Source: Acanthamoeba castellanii str. Neff
Lineage: Eukaryota; Discosea; Longamoebia; Acanthamoebidae
Reading direction: 5' to 3'
Length of the DNA stretch: 46,214 bases
Assembly (NCBI RefSeq): GCF_000313135.1
Contig: NW_004457518.1
Span: 378,286-424,499 of the forward strand
In this document: positions 44,621-46,214 of the stretch, piece by piece
How positions within the stretch are numbered: the first letter of the stretch is position 1
Layout: each line of letters starts with the position of its first letter
Translations under genes and position numbers: made by a program
The notes under the pieces: model-generated
Database searches by the model: none
The model's input: only the letters and a program-made list of their open reading frames with translations
What the model was told of the DNA's origin: nothing

Positions 44621-44923
44621 GCTGTGTTGGGCTGTGTGGGTGTATGCCGCGTTGGGCGTGCGTCTTCTACTCGCCACCGGCACCTGGCAGCCAGGTGAGT
44701 CATGATCGCCGCAGCACGCGTGGCCTTTGTTTCTTTTTTACGCCCCGATGACGCACTCGCCGCTCATCACGGCCTCTTGGCGCCAACAGTTCCACATCAA
44801 GAAGACTGACGCTTTGGGCTCACAATGAGGTGACCTTCTTTGTTTTCTACATTTATACACAACGTAACGTCTATGCGGACGGGCTCAGAGTGAGCCAACT
44901 CTTCCTCTTCTTCTCCCCGTCCG
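44621..44923. other. Spacer between RapGAP and photolyase
   Basis: 303 bp that must contain the photolyase promoter and the RapGAP 3' end. No ORF with family resemblance and no repeat stands out. A light-response element would be expected only by analogy and is not identified. Confidence 0.45.
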
Positions 44924-46177
44924 CTATTCACCAGCGTTGGGGAGGAATTCTTTGATGATGTACTCGAGCTGCATCTGCCTGCTCTTCTTCATCTTCGTGG
45001 CGATGAAGGGAGAGTGCAGCGCCGCTCGCTCGCCGTTCATCACTGTGGTGATTCCAGATGTGCGCAAGGGTAAGCCTCAAAGACAGGGAGACAAGGCACA
45101 TCATATGAGGGGTTAGATGGACGCACGTTTGGTGAGTAGGAAGTCCCTGAAGTATTCGTTGTGCTTGAATGTCGGTGGGTTAGGAATGGGCGGTCCGAAT
45201 TGGGGCACACCCTTTCGTGAGCACACGGCCAACTTGTACCCATCTGCAGATGCATCATATATCAGCAAACGCCCGTGGCCGCGTGAACCGCCAGAAGCCA
45301 GCGGGCTCGAGAATTTGGGGGGAGGGTAGGGGATGTGTACCTTCACCGTCCTCTGTCTTGCACGGCTGTACGACACCAAAAACGTGGAGAAAATCGCCAG
45401 ACACGCACGGCGGATGAAAGGAGTCTCCTTCCCTAGAGTCGCGAGCCAGAGGGATAGGTCAGCACTTGCCGGGGCGCAACGCACGGTATGGATTTATGCG
45501 GCAAGGAGGCGAGCACGTACAGGAAGACGATGGTCACCAGGTCATTTCCGATGTATTTCTTTCTTGGGATCTGCTGTGGGTCGTAGGCGTCGTAGGGGAG
45601 GTAGGTCGACACGTGGAACATCACCTGCGGGGAATACCAACAGCCAACCGTTAGCATCGATGGCTTGCTGTGCGTGCGTGTGTGAATAAAAAGCAACGCG
45701 GAGGCAGAAGCACCTCGATTTCATTGTGTAGTTTTGTGTAGACCGAGTATTCGCCGTTCTTGTTTTGGTTGACGTCCAAGTCGCCTCGATAGCCCTTCCA
45801 TCCTTCGAGCGTTACCTTGTCGCCCAAGAGTTCCAGAAACCGATCGAACGCCTCGCTTGACTCCTCTGTTTGATGTGGTTCATCCCGTGAGGTCAGCAAT
45901 TGTTTGAGCCACTCTCATTGTGTACGTACGATTTCCAAGGATCTCCTCTTCTGACTTCTGTCCTTCTTTCGCGTAGAGCACACCTACATGCACGAGATTT
46001 AGATGATGACGTTGATTGCACGGGGGGGGGTACAAGGCGTATCATACCAATCTTGTAGCATCGGACCTCGCGTTTCTTGAGGTCTTCGTGGTGCAGCAGT
46101 TCCTTGGATAGCTTGGGGTCGGTGACATGCCACAACTTCAGAACGGGCATCGACGCCTTGAGGAGCTTGATGACTTT
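44924..46177 (-). CDS. RapGAP-domain protein, 5' partial
   Basis: The visible 3' exons encode a Rap/Ran-GAP domain reaching the C terminus (stop TAG 44924-44926). In order: [134 protein letters not shown], then [19 protein letters not shown]. RapGAPs speed GTP hydrolysis on Rap1 with an asparagine thumb, and the IGND motif that carries it is intact. Only about 20 residues follow the domain, with the end [14 protein letters not shown]. An acceptor at 46178 shows that the gene continues beyond the right edge, so upstream domains are unknown. In amoebae such proteins act in cytoskeleton and adhesion signalling. Confidence 0.9.
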
Positions 46178-46214
46178 CTGTAATCGGCGGACGGTGAGCG
46201 GGCGGTCACAATAA

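Overview
The window is nuclear DNA from a GC-rich, intron-dense protist. Nearly every gene is cut by short GT-AG introns (mostly about 40-240 nt) whose splice phases join cleanly across recognisable protein domains. The gene content (ASH2, MRG15, SF3B4, POL5/MYBBP1A, an LRR-PP2C phosphatase, RapGAP, class II photolyase, a VIP1-type RRM protein, an I-PpoI-like His-Me finger protein) fits a free-living amoeba. Acanthamoeba is my best guess from base composition and intron style, not from a database match. I saw no rRNA, tRNA, CRISPR array or bacterial operon.

Layout. 1-2382 (+): 3' part of a divergent phenylalanyl-tRNA synthetase alpha-like gene that has lost its class II catalytic signatures. 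2527-3235 (+): broken Hsp70 fragment. 3302-6234 (-): ASH2-type COMPASS subunit (PHD-like, winged helix, SPRY). 6431-7924 (-): VIP1-like RRM protein. 8295-9471 (-): unrecognised protein, divergently paired across about 90 bp with 9563-11011 (+), a charged nuclear-type protein. The last 556 bp of that gene recur after a 744-base N gap (11013-11756), probably as an unmerged second haplotype. 12515-20170 (+): a very large multi-exon type I membrane protein joining a folate-receptor-like cysteine domain to an ELAPOR/EIG121-like ectodomain. 20199-21026 (-): His-Me finger (I-PpoI-like) nuclease homologue. 21262-22967 (-): SH3 protein with its own proline-rich repeats. 22968-23827: spacer holding a 57-codon ORF.

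23828-27433 (-): a predicted 780-residue protein joining an OTU deubiquitinase domain to PFU-like and PUL domains of the PLAA/Doa1 type, which I consider the most interesting find. 27653-30983 (-): LRR-PP2C phosphatase. 31261-31999 (+): small lysine/glutamate-rich protein. 32233-34046 (+): MRG15/Eaf3 chromodomain-MRG protein. 34337-35473 (-): SF3B4. 36150-41689 (-): POL5/MYBBP1A (14 exons, 1407 aa). 41945-44620 (-): class II CPD photolyase (13 exons, 597 aa). 44924 to the right edge (-): 3' part of a RapGAP.

The genes do not form one pathway. Themes that recur are chromatin and RNA (ASH2, MRG15, SF3B4, VIP1-like, POL5), ubiquitin and Cdc48 (OTU-PFU-PUL), and signalling (LRR-PP2C, RapGAP, SH3). 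Exon joins were read by eye from reading frame, splice dinucleotides and family resemblance. Junctions I could not resolve are stated in the entries.
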